Positions 11,149 to 22,554 of a DNA stretch of 64,000 nucleotides are shown here, one piece after another. The translations under genes were made by a program, and so were the position numbers. The first letter of the stretch is position 1. The number at the start of each line of letters is the position of its first letter. The stretch is from Blattamonas nauphoetae (Eukaryota > Preaxostyla > Oxymonadida): positions 310,001 to 374,000 of the forward strand of contig JARBJD010000005.1 of NCBI GenBank assembly GCA_033064195.1, written 5' to 3'. The notes beneath the pieces are model-generated. The model searched no databases, had not been told where the DNA came from, and was given only the letters and a program-made list of their open reading frames with translations.

Positions 11149-13140
11149 ATGCAATATACTCCGACGAACCAGATGATTTCACCACTCTCACCGACCAATC
11201 GACGAGCGAAGACTCGAAGAATGAGACAAGTCGAGCTGCCTGAATGTGCTGAAGATGTGATTGGAAATCTTCACCGATATCCCTTGCTTGTGTGGTATGA
11301 TCCCACGGCATCCAATGATTCTGAAGATTCTCTGTTGAAAGACGATCGCACGAAAACCTTGAGATCTCTTATCGGTTCTATGTGTGAAGCTGGAGAAATG
11401 ATTGGGTGGACTGTATGTTTTCTTTTTTGATCATATGCTGTTTTGTTGCCCTGGATGTTTTCCACTGAATTCTGACCTGTTTTAGGATTTATTGGAATTG
11501 TTCGTGTGTGCCGTGATCGGACTGGACTCGAAAGCTTCGTGGTACAATGAGTCGTTTTGGTTTGATTGGGATGATGTTGTGGTTGATGGATTTGGGACAG
11601 CTCGAATTAGTTTGTCTCTTCTTCTCGCCTTTCTTCTTTTTCAGATCTCTTCACATCACGTTCGGATTCATCTCCTCCCCGTTCCTCGCAATCCTTCTCC
11701 GATGGCCTTTCCAGCCTCTGTCTCCTTTTCTTTGACCTCATCACTCATCTTTACTTGTCAAACTGCCTTCCAAAACCCATCGAACAACACTTCCGAGATA
11801 ATGTGCTTTCGTCAATCCTTCGTCATCTCATCAATCATCTCGTGAGCACTGGCCATTTGGTTCTCACCTGTGACCCATCAGATTTCGACCACTTCCTCAA
11901 TTATGTCCTCAATTCGATGGCAGATTCTCGACCGACCAATCAAAGTTTCTTCGACGATTCGAAATGGTTGACAGTGCATGCATTCATCTGTTGCCTCGTC
12001 TTTGGAATCGACTCCACTCTGCCTTTCGCGATGGTCAACCCGAAGAACAGTTCGCCCTTGTTCGGATTTCAACGGAGTGGATCATACGCCAAGATCGTTA
12101 CACTTGTCTTCAGCCCTTTCCAGCAAGTGAATTTGATTGGGATGGTTTGATCACGGCTGATTTGACAAAAACAGAAACATTTCTGTATTCCATTCTTCTG
12201 ATCGAGTTCCTCCGACACAGTTCGATCACAAATCAGTTTGGGAAGACGAATGCACTAAGACTCATCCTCTCTTTCGAGCGACATCAAAACGCTGTCTCTC
12301 GAATTGTCTCCATTATTGCGGAAAAGCAACACGAAGAAGATGATCGTGGTAATCAATCTCTCATTTCGTATTGTTTTATGATCTCGCTTTTGACGAATCG
12401 TTATTTCCTCCATCACATCCCCTTTCGGCGACTGTTACAGTGTACGAGATCTGTACCGATCAATTGACAAGCACAATGACGTCAGCCAAGACAGTACACC
12501 TGCATCGATTGTCACAACTCAATGCCAGTCTCTGGAATGGCTGAACATCCCAACTGAATTCGGGTCTGCTCTCGCTCACTCAAACACTCAACAGTCTTTC
12601 GATCCCTTCGAAGGCCAAGAAGGATCACCTGTCTCCCTCGAACTCACTGACCTCAACACAACAATTCAAAGTATCCTGTCGGCACACGTGAACGAGACAA
12701 GCAAAATTACCACCGAGGTTGGGACTTGGATTCGAGATCTGACTCCAGACAGTGTGACTTCACGATATTCTTCATTTCTTCAGATGTGGAGTGGACTATG
12801 AGTTCTGATTTCTTTGATGCTTGTTTTGAGACGATGCTGTGTGTGTTCTTCTTTCTCACATTTCTTCAGTTCACCAGTTCCAGCCAGAGTGTCGGTCATG
12901 TTAGAGTTTGTGAAGAGACTTGTCTGTGTGGGCAGTGTTGAGGATAGGATGGTGATATTGTGTTTTGGGATGTTGGACATTGTGATTCTGGCAGTGTCAG
13001 AATCGTCGTTTCTGGAGGACTATGAAAACGGGATTTGTGTGATTGGGATTCTTCTTCGTTCGATTCGAAATTTGGAGAACGAAGAAGAAATGGAGGACCA
13101 CGACTTCTCTCGCCTTCTCTCCCAAACTGGATTGTCGTGA
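11149..13140 (+). pseudogene. Family-A copy 2, pseudogene with two internal deletions
   Basis: Exon 1 is 11149-11412 (start MQYTPTNQM). Introns are 11413-11485 (73 nt) and 11610-11644 (35 nt). Exon 3 runs normally to about 11970 (FDDSKW), then jumps straight into the middle of exon 4 (the HLLPRLWNRLHSAF block) in a different frame, so the end of exon 3, intron 3 and the first part of exon 4 are missing. A second deletion near 12415 joins the SLLTNR block to the PFGDC block. The last exon ends at 13140 with the family C-terminus. Flanks are preserved, so it once was a full copy. Not expected to make the family protein. Confidence 0.8.
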
Positions 13141-13417
13141 ACACAACCTCCAGACCCTCTCTCCACACCCTCTTCGTCCATCATACTCAGAGCTCACTTC
13201 ATTCGATCTCCTCCCACTAGGCGGGTTCGAAATGAGGATGGCATTCATCAGCTGTGATATCAAGGTCACCCACACTTGGTCACCCTTCTTGCCCTCCATC
13301 GCACCAACTCACGATATTGTCTGAAGGATCAACACACTCTTTAGATTATTTCTTTCGAAGTTGGACACACAAATCTGAGTCAGCCATCTAGATTTATACC
13401 TTTTTTTATCTCTTCTT

Positions 13418-13430
13418 GCATTTTTGAAAG
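13418..13430 (+). promoter_or_regulatory. Conserved 5'-flank box GCATTTTTGAAAG, copy 3
   Basis: Same 13-mer as in the other copies, about 317 bp before the ATG at 13748. Confidence 0.4.
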
Positions 13431-13600
13431 AGTGTGTGAACTTTTAACACCGTATCAGAGATCGTAGCTGAGTATCTGAGGATTTCATCAGATCCAACCA
13501 CACTGTTTGTTCTTCCAGTGGTGAAGTGGAACAGAAAGGTATCACTCTTTGTAATTGACTGAAGATACAGAGACGCTGTCTGTTCGTCTGATTCACAAAC

Positions 13601-13619
13601 AGAGTCGACCTTTGACTCT
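13601..13619 (+). promoter_or_regulatory. Hairpin in 5' flank, copy 3 (different stem)
   Basis: AGAGTC and GACTCT form a 6-bp stem around a 7-nt loop at the place where copies 1 and 2 have the AAATAGAG/CTCTATTT hairpin. Both arms differ from those copies, yet pairing is kept. Confidence 0.35.
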
Positions 13620-13747
13620 ATCTCTGACGACATCTCGTAGAGATCCAAAGAAGTCTCGACCAGAACGCTTAAAAACACTGAATACCCTGACTATTCACTC
13701 CAACACAACCAGTCGATAATCTTAGGCAATATTCTCCGACGAACCAG

Positions 13748-15021
13748 ATGATTTCACCACTCTCACCGACCAATCGACGAGCGAAGACTCGAAGAATGAG
13801 ACAAGTCGAGCTGCCTGAATGTGCTGAAGATGTGATTGGAAATCTTCACCGATATCCCTTGCTTGTGTGGTATGATCCCACAGCATCCAAGGACTCTGAG
13901 GATTCACTGTTGAATGATAATCACACGAAAACCTTGAGATCTCTCGTGGCTTCTAAATGTGAAGCTGGAGAGGAAGTCGAGTGGCATGTATGTTTTCTTT
14001 TTTGATCATATGCTGTTTTGTTGCCCTGGATGTTTTCCACTGGATTCTGATCTGTTTCAGGATTTGATGGAATGGTTCGTGTGTTCTGTGATCGGACTCA
14101 ACTCGAAAGCTTCATGGTACAATGAGTCGTTTTGGTTTGATTGGGATGATGTTGTGGTTGATGGATTTGGGACAGCTCGGATTAGTTTGTCTATTCTTCT
14201 CGCCTTTCTTCTTTTTCAGATCTCTTCGCCTCGCATTCGAGTTCATCCCCTCCCCGTTCCTCGCAATCCTTCTCCGATGGTATCACCAGCCTTTCGCAGC
14301 TTTTTCTTGATTTGATTGATCATCTTTCCTCGTCAAACTGTCTCCCAACCCGAATTGAACAACACTTCCGAGAAAATGTGATTTCGTCCATCCTTCGCCA
14401 CCTCATCGACCATCTCGTGATCACTGACCGTCTAGTTCTCACCTGTGACCCATCAGATTTCGAAGAGCTCGTCAGAGGATTCGTCGGCTATGCAATCACT
14501 TCCGTACCAAATGATATCAGTTTGTCGGATTTGATGTGGGCAATACTTTTCATGAACACGTGGGTCCACTACATGGAGAACCATGGCTTCGCTAATCCCA
14601 CAGTTCGGCTGACAACCCTGGAGCTCGATCTTCTCACACCACAATTCACTGAATTCAAGGAACTTCTCGAGCCAGAGCTTGATGAGGTGAAGAAATACTT
14701 TGATCAAAAGTTGATTGAAGAAGCGAGACGGATCTCGTCATGGAAGGAGCTTCTGCAGAAAGTGGCAGGCGGAGAGGAAGTTGAGGTGTGTCTTCTTCGT
14801 TTTCACTTCGATTTTCAGAATGATACATCGTTCCTCAAATTGCCGTTCTTCCGACCGACGCTTCTCTCGCTCCAAGCGAAGTTCCAACAACTGGCGTCGT
14901 CGTTGGATGGGTCAGATGAGAATTCGACGTCATCTCTACATTCCTCGCACTCTTCTCCCCACACCTCTCTCGCTGCTCACCTCGACTCTTCTCTTCGAAC
15001 AATCTCGTCGTCATCACACTT
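13748..15021 (+). pseudogene. Family-A copy 3, 5' part (exons 1-3 and start of 4), cut by a TIR element
   Basis: The usual start codon is lost (AGG), so the first in-frame ATG is 13748, eight codons later. Exon 1 is 13748-13987. Intron 1 is 13988-14060 (73 nt). Exon 2 is 14061-14184. Intron 2 is 14185-14219 (35 nt). Exon 3 is 14220-14785. Intron 3 is 14786-14818 (33 nt). Exon 4 starts at 14819 and is interrupted after 15021. With the insertion and one 9-bp duplicate left out, all exons sum to 3,114 nt, an exact multiple of three, so the coding sequence was intact when the element landed. The 3' part is 16300-18352. Confidence 0.75.
15013..15021. repeat. Target-site duplication ATCACACTT (left)
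   Basis: Direct repeat of 16300-16308; copy 1 has this site once, uninterrupted. Confidence 0.85.
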
Positions 15022-15066
15022 GGGAACGACTATAACCCATCAAGCGAATCGACTAAAACCCATCAA
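15022..15066 (+). repeat. Left TIR of the 1,278-bp element
   Basis: 45 bp, paired with 16255-16299 with two mismatches. Holds the motif AACCCATCAA twice in slightly varied form. Confidence 0.85.
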
Positions 15067-16254
15067 GTATTGATCGACCCATCATTCAGTTTTACGAATT
15101 GCTCCTCCTTGAGTTCACAAAGCATTCTCTTTCTGTTTCTCGACAAATTCTGATTCAAAATATGTGAAGGCTAAAAGGACTAACAGTCCAAATCAAGTCA
15201 ATTTGAGTTGTCGGAGAAAACAAGATCCATCAGAATGAACATCGACATTCCGACTATCGTGAAGCTGAAAGCAGCAGATTCTCCCTTCGATGAATAGTAA
15301 GAAGCTATGCTCATCTCATTCGACACCGAAACACTGTCTATATATCCAAACAGCTTCCTTCTGATGTGATTTGAGAGAGAGAGACTGCAAACGAAGTCAT
15401 CAATGCGAAATGTTGAAATGACAGGCATGGAGGGTGACAATTCGGAGTGAGAAGTGAAGTGATCGCTGTCGAAGAATGTGGTGAGCGTAAGGTTGTCAAT
15501 CTTCTCGCCCCACACTTCGACGATCTGAGATGACTTGGAGATCGTTTACTCGTTGACCAAATGAGTGGCAATAGCGGAGTGAATGTGCGGAGAAAAGGAT
15601 GCGACTTTCAAGATGGCTCCAGAGACAAGAGAGTGGAAGAGTAGTGTTGAGCTCGTCTTTATCCAGCCTTTTTAGTGTCCACGTGGAGGATATAGGTCAA
15701 AACCGCGATCGAAGTTGGAATAGACTTGGTTATGTCGACAAAATCAGAGTTTACGAAGTCGACAATGGACTACCAAGAACTGAAGTTGCCGTGGAGAGAG
15801 AACCATTTGGTGTCAAGGCAGTGTCGTTTCATCTGGGATCTTCTAGAGTGTTGAAGTGAAATTTGTGCTGATTTCACAATTTGATTCGTGATGCACAGTA
15901 TGACAACAGCTAATCACCTTCTTCCCAAATTTTAACAGAGATGAGAGGTCACGGTGACGATCATCGTGAATTCACTTGAAACAAGGAGCGACACGAAGAT
16001 GCAGACCATTTTTCGAATGAACAGTGTATTATGATGCCATCAAGGTAAAATTTGAGTCGCGTAGATCTCTAATTCGTCTCGGAAGTCACGAGTTTGACGA
16101 AACGCCTTATTCAGACTTAATTCGGTAAAGTTTTCTGTTCTCATTCCGTAAGAGCTTCTGCTTCAATGAATGATGATCAAGAACTGACTCGATGTGTCAA
16201 ACCAGGAAATGGAAAGTTTGGTTGTAGATCAAAACTGTGGGCCTGGATCAAAAG

Positions 16255-16299
16255 TTGATGGGTTTTAGTCGATTTGCTTGATGGGTTATAGTCGGTCCC
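16255..16299 (-). repeat. Right TIR of the 1,278-bp element
   Basis: Reverse complement of 15022-15066 with two mismatches. Confidence 0.85.
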
Positions 16300-16308
16300 A
16301 TCACACTT
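16300..16308. repeat. Target-site duplication ATCACACTT (right)
   Basis: Direct repeat of 15013-15021. Confidence 0.85.
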
Positions 16309-18352
16309 CAAACAGGAATCCCTCCAACTTCTGAACATCCTTCACTCTCTCCTCACCTCCCCTCTCCCTCCCTCCCTCCCCACAATCTCTCCAACCGAAG
16401 ACTCACCCATCGACAACTTTGAACCAATTTTCACACCTGTCGAACATGACAGCATCAATCCAACAGAACGATTCTACTCTTCACTCTTCGACGAAGTGGA
16501 CGACGAGAAACTGACTCGTTCGCTTGTTCGTTGTCGCTCTGTCTGTGAACTCGTTGGTGGTGACAATTGCATCGACGACGTTCCAGAATTCTTCGATCGA
16601 ACTGTCTCCCTTCTTGCCACTTCCAACATTCAACTTCGCGCTGCTGCGTATTCTTTCTTCGACTGTTTGATCGACGCTTCGTGTATCATTCATCTGTTGC
16701 CTCGTCTTTGGAAACGCCTCCGCTCTGCCTTTCGTGATGGTCATATCGAAGAACAGTTCACCCTTGTCCGGATTTCAACAAAATGGATTGCGCGCCATCT
16801 GGACAAGACCTGTCTATTGCCTTTTCCTGCCACAGAATTCGACTGGGATGGGCTTCTCAAGGCAGATTTGAGGAAAACAGACATATTTCTGTACTCTCTC
16901 ATCCTGATCGAGTTTCTCCGAAACAGTTCGATCACAGATCAGATTGGTAAGGCCACAGCAACACACATCATCCTCTCATTCGAACAACACCAAGACGCCG
17001 TCTCTCGAATTGTCTCCATTATTGCGGAAAAGCAACACGAAGACGATGACACCATCGATTTGTCCTCTCAATCTCTCCTTTCATATGCTCTTCTGATCTC
17101 GCTCCTGTCAACTCGTGACTTTCCTCCCACTCTCACATTCTTTCTCACACATCATCCTAACCTTCATGGAGACATTCTTCTTCTTCACGAGACCAAAGTG
17201 TTCTTGCTCTGCCACTCCTCTCTCAACCCACACAAACCATTCCAGCCTCCTCTCGACCTCATATTCGAGCGAACACTCCGAATGCAACCTCTCGACTTCT
17301 TCACCTCTTCCAATGTACCAGATTTAGATCTTCCAGCCTCTCTCCTCAACACTGCGTTGTGTGGGTTTCATGCGCTCTGTCGACGCGGAATACACATCGA
17401 TCTGATGGACTCGGTACGCGTGAGATATGGCTTTCATCAGGCCCACTCGGCGTGGTTATTTTCCGACTCTCTCATCATTCACACATTTGATCTCTTTCTC
17501 TATTTCCCGCCACCACTCGTTGTTCGTTTCTTCATTCCCATTCTGTATTCGGGGCGATTTCCTTCATCCCTGACTAATCCTCTTCGAATCATGTTGACGG
17601 CACTTCTCACCATCACTGCCCCTTTTGGCGACTGTCGCAGTGTTAGAGATCTGTACCGATCAATTGGCCGGCACAGCACCAACAGCGAAGACCATTCAAC
17701 TGATTTGCTTGTCGCATCTCATTGTGAGTCTCTGGAATGGCTGAGCATCCCAACTGGATTCGGGTCTGCTCTTGCTCACTCAAACATACGCGAGTTTTTC
17801 GAACGCTTCGATGACGAAGATGAACCGCTCCTCCCGACTGATTCTTCTCTCAGCTTCCTTCACCTCCACACAGTCATTCTTGGTGTCCTCTCGGTAAACG
17901 CGAACGAGACAAGAGAAGTTGTCTCTCACTTTGGGAATTTGATTCGATATTTAACTCCTGACAGTATGTCTTTCGGTTCTTCTTCATTTATTTAGATGTC
18001 GAGTGGATGGTGAATTATAAGCTCATTCACAGTTGTTCCCAAGCGATGCTGTATGTTTTCTTCTTTCTCTCATTTCTTCAGCTCACCTATTCCAGCCAGA
18101 GTGTCTGTCATATTGGAGTTTGTGAAGAGAGTTGTCAGTTTAGGGAGTGTCTCAAATGTGATGGAGATGGTGCGTTTTGGGATGTTGGACATTGTGATTC
18201 GGGCAGTGTCGGAATCGTCGTTTCTGGAGGACAATGAAAACGGGATTTGTGTGATTGGGATTCTTCTTTGTTCGATTCGTGATTTGGAGAACGAAGAAGA
18301 AATGGAGGACCACGACTTCTCTCGCCTTCTCTCCCAAACTGAACTGTCGTGA
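16300..18352 (+). pseudogene. Family-A copy 3, 3' part (rest of exon 4 to exon 6)
   Basis: Exon 4 continues to 17963. Intron 4 is 17964-17995 (32 nt). Exon 5 is 17996-18050. Intron 5 is 18051-18081 (31 nt). Exon 6 is 18082-18352. It reads without a break, keeping the family blocks DDEKLTRSLVRC, HLLPRLWKRLRSAFRD, FDWDGLL, SLNPHKPFQPPLDLIFER, TAPFGDCRSVRDL and the C-terminal SSFLEDNENGICVIG. Compared with copies 1 and 2 this body is in good condition; the damage is the insertion and the lost start codon. A truncated downstream product cannot be excluded. Confidence 0.7.
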
Positions 18353-18928
18353 ACACAACCACCTGACTCTCTCTTCACACCCTCATCGTCCATCACAATC
18401 AGAGCTCTCTTCATTCGATCTCCTCACACTAGGCGGGTTCGAAATGAAGATGGCATATATCAGCTGTGATATCATGGTCACTCTTCTTGCCCTCAATCGC
18501 ATCAACTCAGGGCATTGTTTATAGGATCAACCAACTGTGATGAACATTTCAAAAGTTGACGCACATTTTGTCTCTTCTTGCATTTTTGAAAGCTTGTGTG
18601 AGCTTTTTCCACTTCTCAACTGTTCAACATGTTCATTTCTATGTTTGTCGAGTGTCATTTTTTGTCAAGTGTGCAGACTGTCATAGCCAGGATGCTAACT
18701 TCGAAGACTGACTTGTCTGCTTGAGAGTCGCTATAGATCACCGATCAATACCCATATCCTGTCTTTGTTAACGCTGGATCTTAGGTTTTCCCGATACAAG
18801 AGATTGGTGAACACTATTCACTCGTAAACATCACTTTTCTCCCTTCATTCTCCCTTTATCATCATATCTCTCTCCTATTCCTGTTAGCATTTCTTCAGAA
18901 CTCTGACAGGGCCACATCTGTCACCGAA
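18353..18928. other. Intergenic between family-A copies 3 and 4
   Basis: No gene. The first ~150 bp match the 3' flank after copies 1 and 2. The 13-mer box sits at 18580-18592. The rest resembles nothing else in the window. Confidence 0.6.
18580..18592 (+). promoter_or_regulatory. Conserved 5'-flank box GCATTTTTGAAAG, copy 4
   Basis: The same 13-mer, kept although the rest of this flank has diverged from the other copies. It lies 336 bp before the start codon at 18929. Confidence 0.45.
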
Positions 18929-21900
18929 ATGAGCGATTCTCTTTCAATCTCTCTGGGTACAAAATTATCCGGATCCGTCGAATGTACTGACAGTTTTGTT
19001 GACGATATTGTATTTTCCAAGGCAATACAGAACGAATCTCTCGCCTCGTTCCTACAGGACTTTGAGAGAGGGAATGGTGATCTTCCTTGGACTGTGTGTT
19101 GTCTGTTTTATTGTTGACTTCGTTCAGAGTTTGATGGAATGGTTTACTGAAGCAGTGATTGGCGTGGAATTGTTCAGAAAAGAATGCCCCTTTGCACCAC
19201 CACTGATTTTTGAAAACATCCGAATTGACGGATCCTCCACAATCTTAATCGGTTTGTTGTTCCTTTCGTTTCACAAGATGTCAAGATCTTTCCTCCACAC
19301 GACAGGAACCACATTCAATTCAAGGATCCGTCGCTTCTGACATATTCACCCTCTCCACGTTCTTTTTAAACATCCACCGGACTCTCAAACATCAGAAACG
19401 ACTGATTCTCCCACTTGATTACGATAATAAACCTCTTATCTTCTCTCGCATCATGATCGCTCTTCTCGAACACTTTGTTGCTTCGGGTGACCTCATCCTC
19501 CCTGATTCGTCTCCACACGACCATTCACCATATTTCGTGGATTTTTATCGGAATATTCTTGAATCTAATACAGAATACATGTTCTATCTTAAACACAATC
19601 TCGCTCAACTATTCTGTGACACTGTCCTTTCACCATCCAATCGCCACTGTTTTGTTCCAACAAATCACTCATTTCTGCGTGGAAGTCATGTTGAGGTATC
19701 AACGCAACTTCTCGATGCGGTGGAAAAGGTGAGGAAAACCAATTCTTTGGAAGTCGTGAGGAATCTGTATTTCGACTGGAAAGAGTGGGTGACGATGATG
19801 GAGATGGTGGACCAGGGTGTGATATCGTTGGTATGTTTCTATTAGTATGTCATTGTTCCTTCAGCCTGATCTTTCGTTCCTCCAATCGCGCTGTTTCAGA
19901 CAAACACTCGATAGCCTCCAAACGAAGCATCAACACAGAGCCAGACCGTCTCGAATCGAAGAGAGCAGTCGAGCTGAGTCTTCGTCGGTGGATCTTCATT
20001 CTGAACAGTTTCCTGTTCCTTTTGTGTACGGAAGCTCCATCCACTCCTCATCGACGATCTCAACAGAAATCCAGCCCATGTCTCAACACTCCTCTTTATC
20101 ATCAGGCACACCATTCCTCCTCTCATCGTCCCAGACACCTCAACCGTGTCAACTCTCTTCGCGCGACGCCTCAATCATTCATTCTCGTCAGATCCTCACA
20201 GTGATCCACCCACTTCTCTCCAAACCACAAATCGATTCGTATGTCTGGAAACTCCACTTTGACATCACGACTGAAGACGAAGTGGAACTCATGTTCACAC
20301 CCTCCACAATCCCATTCTCCCTCGACGAGAGGTTCGGCCCATCGATGTTCGATGAGCCAGACGATCGACTGATGGTTCAGTCTCTCCATCGCTGCTGGTA
20401 TGTCGTATCAACGAAACAGTCGTTGAAATGCATCGACAATCTCGACAACTTCCTCGCTCTTGTCATCGCTGGTTTGCACAACTCCAGTCAGATGATCGCA
20501 GCACGATGCTTCAATCTCTTCATCGAAATCACCAAACTCCTTCCTGTTCTTGATCCTCGTGCTGCCCCGTTTCGGACACTCCAAAGTGCTTTTCAAGATG
20601 GAACACCGATTGAACAACAAGCACTACTCCATCTGTGGCAAGTCCTGCTCTCCATCCGAACCAACAATGGAACTGAACTGAAGATGAGTGCCTCCGACTT
20701 CGATTTCGATGGATTTCTGGCGGCAGAGCTGACTGGAACGCAATTATTCGATGAAGCTTGTTCATTCGTTATCACAGTTTTATCATCCACCAATGCATCA
20801 ATGACTGCACAATGGAAATCAGATCTTCTCCTTCAGTTTGAGAAGAGGCATCGTGTGTTGGATTATCTCGCAGGAAAACGAGGTCCCTGGTCAGACAAAC
20901 TCGCATCCGAACTCCCTCTCACTACAACACACATCATCATCGCCCAAGTGTTGTCTCTTCTTCATGGATACACTTTTCCATCTGAGCTGACTGAACTCCT
21001 GACAATCGATTTGGAGACAAGTCCACACAGACTCGCTGGATCCATCAGCGCTGCTGTCTTTCTCTGTCACACATCAATCGCCCCCAAACACAGACACTCC
21101 GTCTTCCCGATGGATCTGATGTTCGAAAGACATCTTCGCGAGAATCCAGACGCATTCTTCGTCGGTCTGCCTAATCTGCGTCTCTGCAGTGTGAGGCAGT
21201 TCCTTTACACACCTCTCATCGGACTCCACTCCCTCCTCGTTCGATCCATCCCTCTCAGCTTCAATGAAGGGACTCTCACTGTCATGCTGGACATGTTGAT
21301 TAATTACACAAGCCAGCAGATTCCATTCCATGAATTGTACTGCTTATTCGCCTATTTCCCTCCTCATCGCCTTCTCCATCTTCTCACCTCCTCTCATCAC
21401 CTCCTCAGAGCCTCCAAAGTTATTTGGATCCGATTTCTGTATTGTGTTCGAAATCTCTGTGGAAGTGTCGCTCCATTCGGTGCTTGTTCGTCTCTCGCAG
21501 ATGTGTTCAAGTTGTTATTTCCTTTCGACTCGAATCCGGATGAGAACGAATTGAATCTGTTGAGAGATGTTGGGAGTGTTGTTGTGTCTCTTCACTGGCT
21601 CAGCATTCCTCCTCACTTCGACTCTCCCCTCCTCTGCCATCTGCCGTCTCTGGCTGGTGCTCAGCGACACGTCCTCCAGATCATTCCCTCCCACTCTGGA
21701 ATTGTCTCTCTCGTCACACCACTCACAACCCAGTTCTGCATCGAGAATCTCAAACGCATTGATTCTGAAGGCGACCCAACCAACAAACACATCGCGCTTC
21801 TCTCGTTGTTCGTGCGATCTCTGCCATCCAAAGGTCTCTCCACTCCTGTTTTCATCCATCCACAGGCATTCCCCAGTCTCATCTCGCACTCTCCATGATT

Positions 21901-22202
21901 CCCTCTCTTTCAAGAGTTCTTCCGTCTGTCTTCTCTCTCTTCATCTTCTCAGAACTCCAGATCATACGCGCCCATCCATCGCCTTCGAGTTCTTCCATCG
22001 CTTCGTCAGAGCTTCTTCTGACGCTATTCGGATTGAATTGATGAGGCAAGGATTGTTGGATCGTCTCGTGTTCGCTGTGTCGTGTTCATCGTTCTTGGAT
22101 GACTACGAGAAAGGGGTGGCTGTGATTGGGACTCTTCTCGCCACAATCCGACGAGATTATCAAAAACAGAGAATCAGAACCTTTGATTTTCGCGACGTCT
22201 GA
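18929..22202 (+). CDS. Family-A protein copy 4, intact, six exons (unknown function)
   Basis: The only undamaged member of the array. Exons: 18929-19093, 19128-19251, 19286-19830, 19865-21833, 21866-21923, 21953-22202. The introns are 34, 34, 34, 32 and 29 nt, all GT-AG. Exons sum to 3,111 nt (1,036 residues) with consistent phases, and exon 2 is 124 nt as in the other copies, which supports the model. The protein shares the family plan (SLMEWFTEAVIG near residue 60; a Ser-rich linker after PDLSFLQSRCFRQTL; APFGAC; SSFLDDYEKGVAVIG near the end) but is clearly diverged, so it is an older branch. Leu-rich spacing suggests a helical, possibly ARM/HEAT-like solenoid. No signal peptide, membrane segment or catalytic motif is seen. 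Function unknown. Confidence 0.85.
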
Positions 22203-22554
22203 AACAGAGATCGAGAAAGTCGTCATCTCTCTGATCGTCCAGACAAGCCAAGCATGGCGGGGATGTCAGCTGTCAGGAGGGACAAACACCCAACTGTCAG
22301 ACTGGTTTGTCGAGTCGGTTCACCAGGAACTCGGAGGAGGATGATTGGATTCATGAGCGTCCAGGCCACTGAGAGGGTTCTGATTTTTGAAAAAGTCTCG
22401 TTCGGATGCTTCCACACAGAATTTGTGTCATCTCATCGGCACATCGTCACCATGATCCATCTTTTTTCACCTTTGCTCAATTTCAAACAAGTCAAAGAAT
22501 CTGTGAAAGGAATCGTCTGATAAATAGCGAGTCATTGTGAAGTTGAAAAGTCAA
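22203..22554. other. Intergenic between convergent genes
   Basis: 352 bp between the stop of the family-A gene and the stop of the minus-strand ARM-like gene. No gene or repeat recognised. Confidence 0.5.

Larger units (their letters stand above)
13141..13747. other. Intergenic between family-A copies 2 and 3
   Basis: No gene. Bases 13141-13320 repeat the 3' flank of copy 1. Bases about 13365-13747 are the diverged shared 5' flank, with the 13-mer at 13418-13430 and the altered hairpin at 13601-13619. The codon matching ATG of copies 1 and 2 is AGG here. Confidence 0.7.
15022..16299. mobile_element. Non-autonomous DNA transposon, 1,278 bp, 45-bp TIRs, 9-bp target duplication
   Basis: The ends are 45-bp inverted repeats with two mismatches, starting GGGAACGACTATAACCC on the left and GGGACCGACTATAACCC on the right. 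ATCACACTT is duplicated at both sides (15013-15021 and 16300-16308) and occurs once at this site in copy 1 (with one base changed). A 9-bp duplication fits Mutator-like elements; GGG ends with 8-9 bp also fit Merlin. No transposase is recognised; the inside has only short frames (15198-15515 minus, 15599-15859 plus) without recognisable domains. The perfect duplication suggests a fairly young insertion. Confidence 0.8.

Noticed and set aside
15198-15859. Transposase inside the 1,278-bp TIR element
   Set aside because: The two short frames, on opposite strands, show no DDE or zinc-finger motifs; the element is best called non-autonomous.
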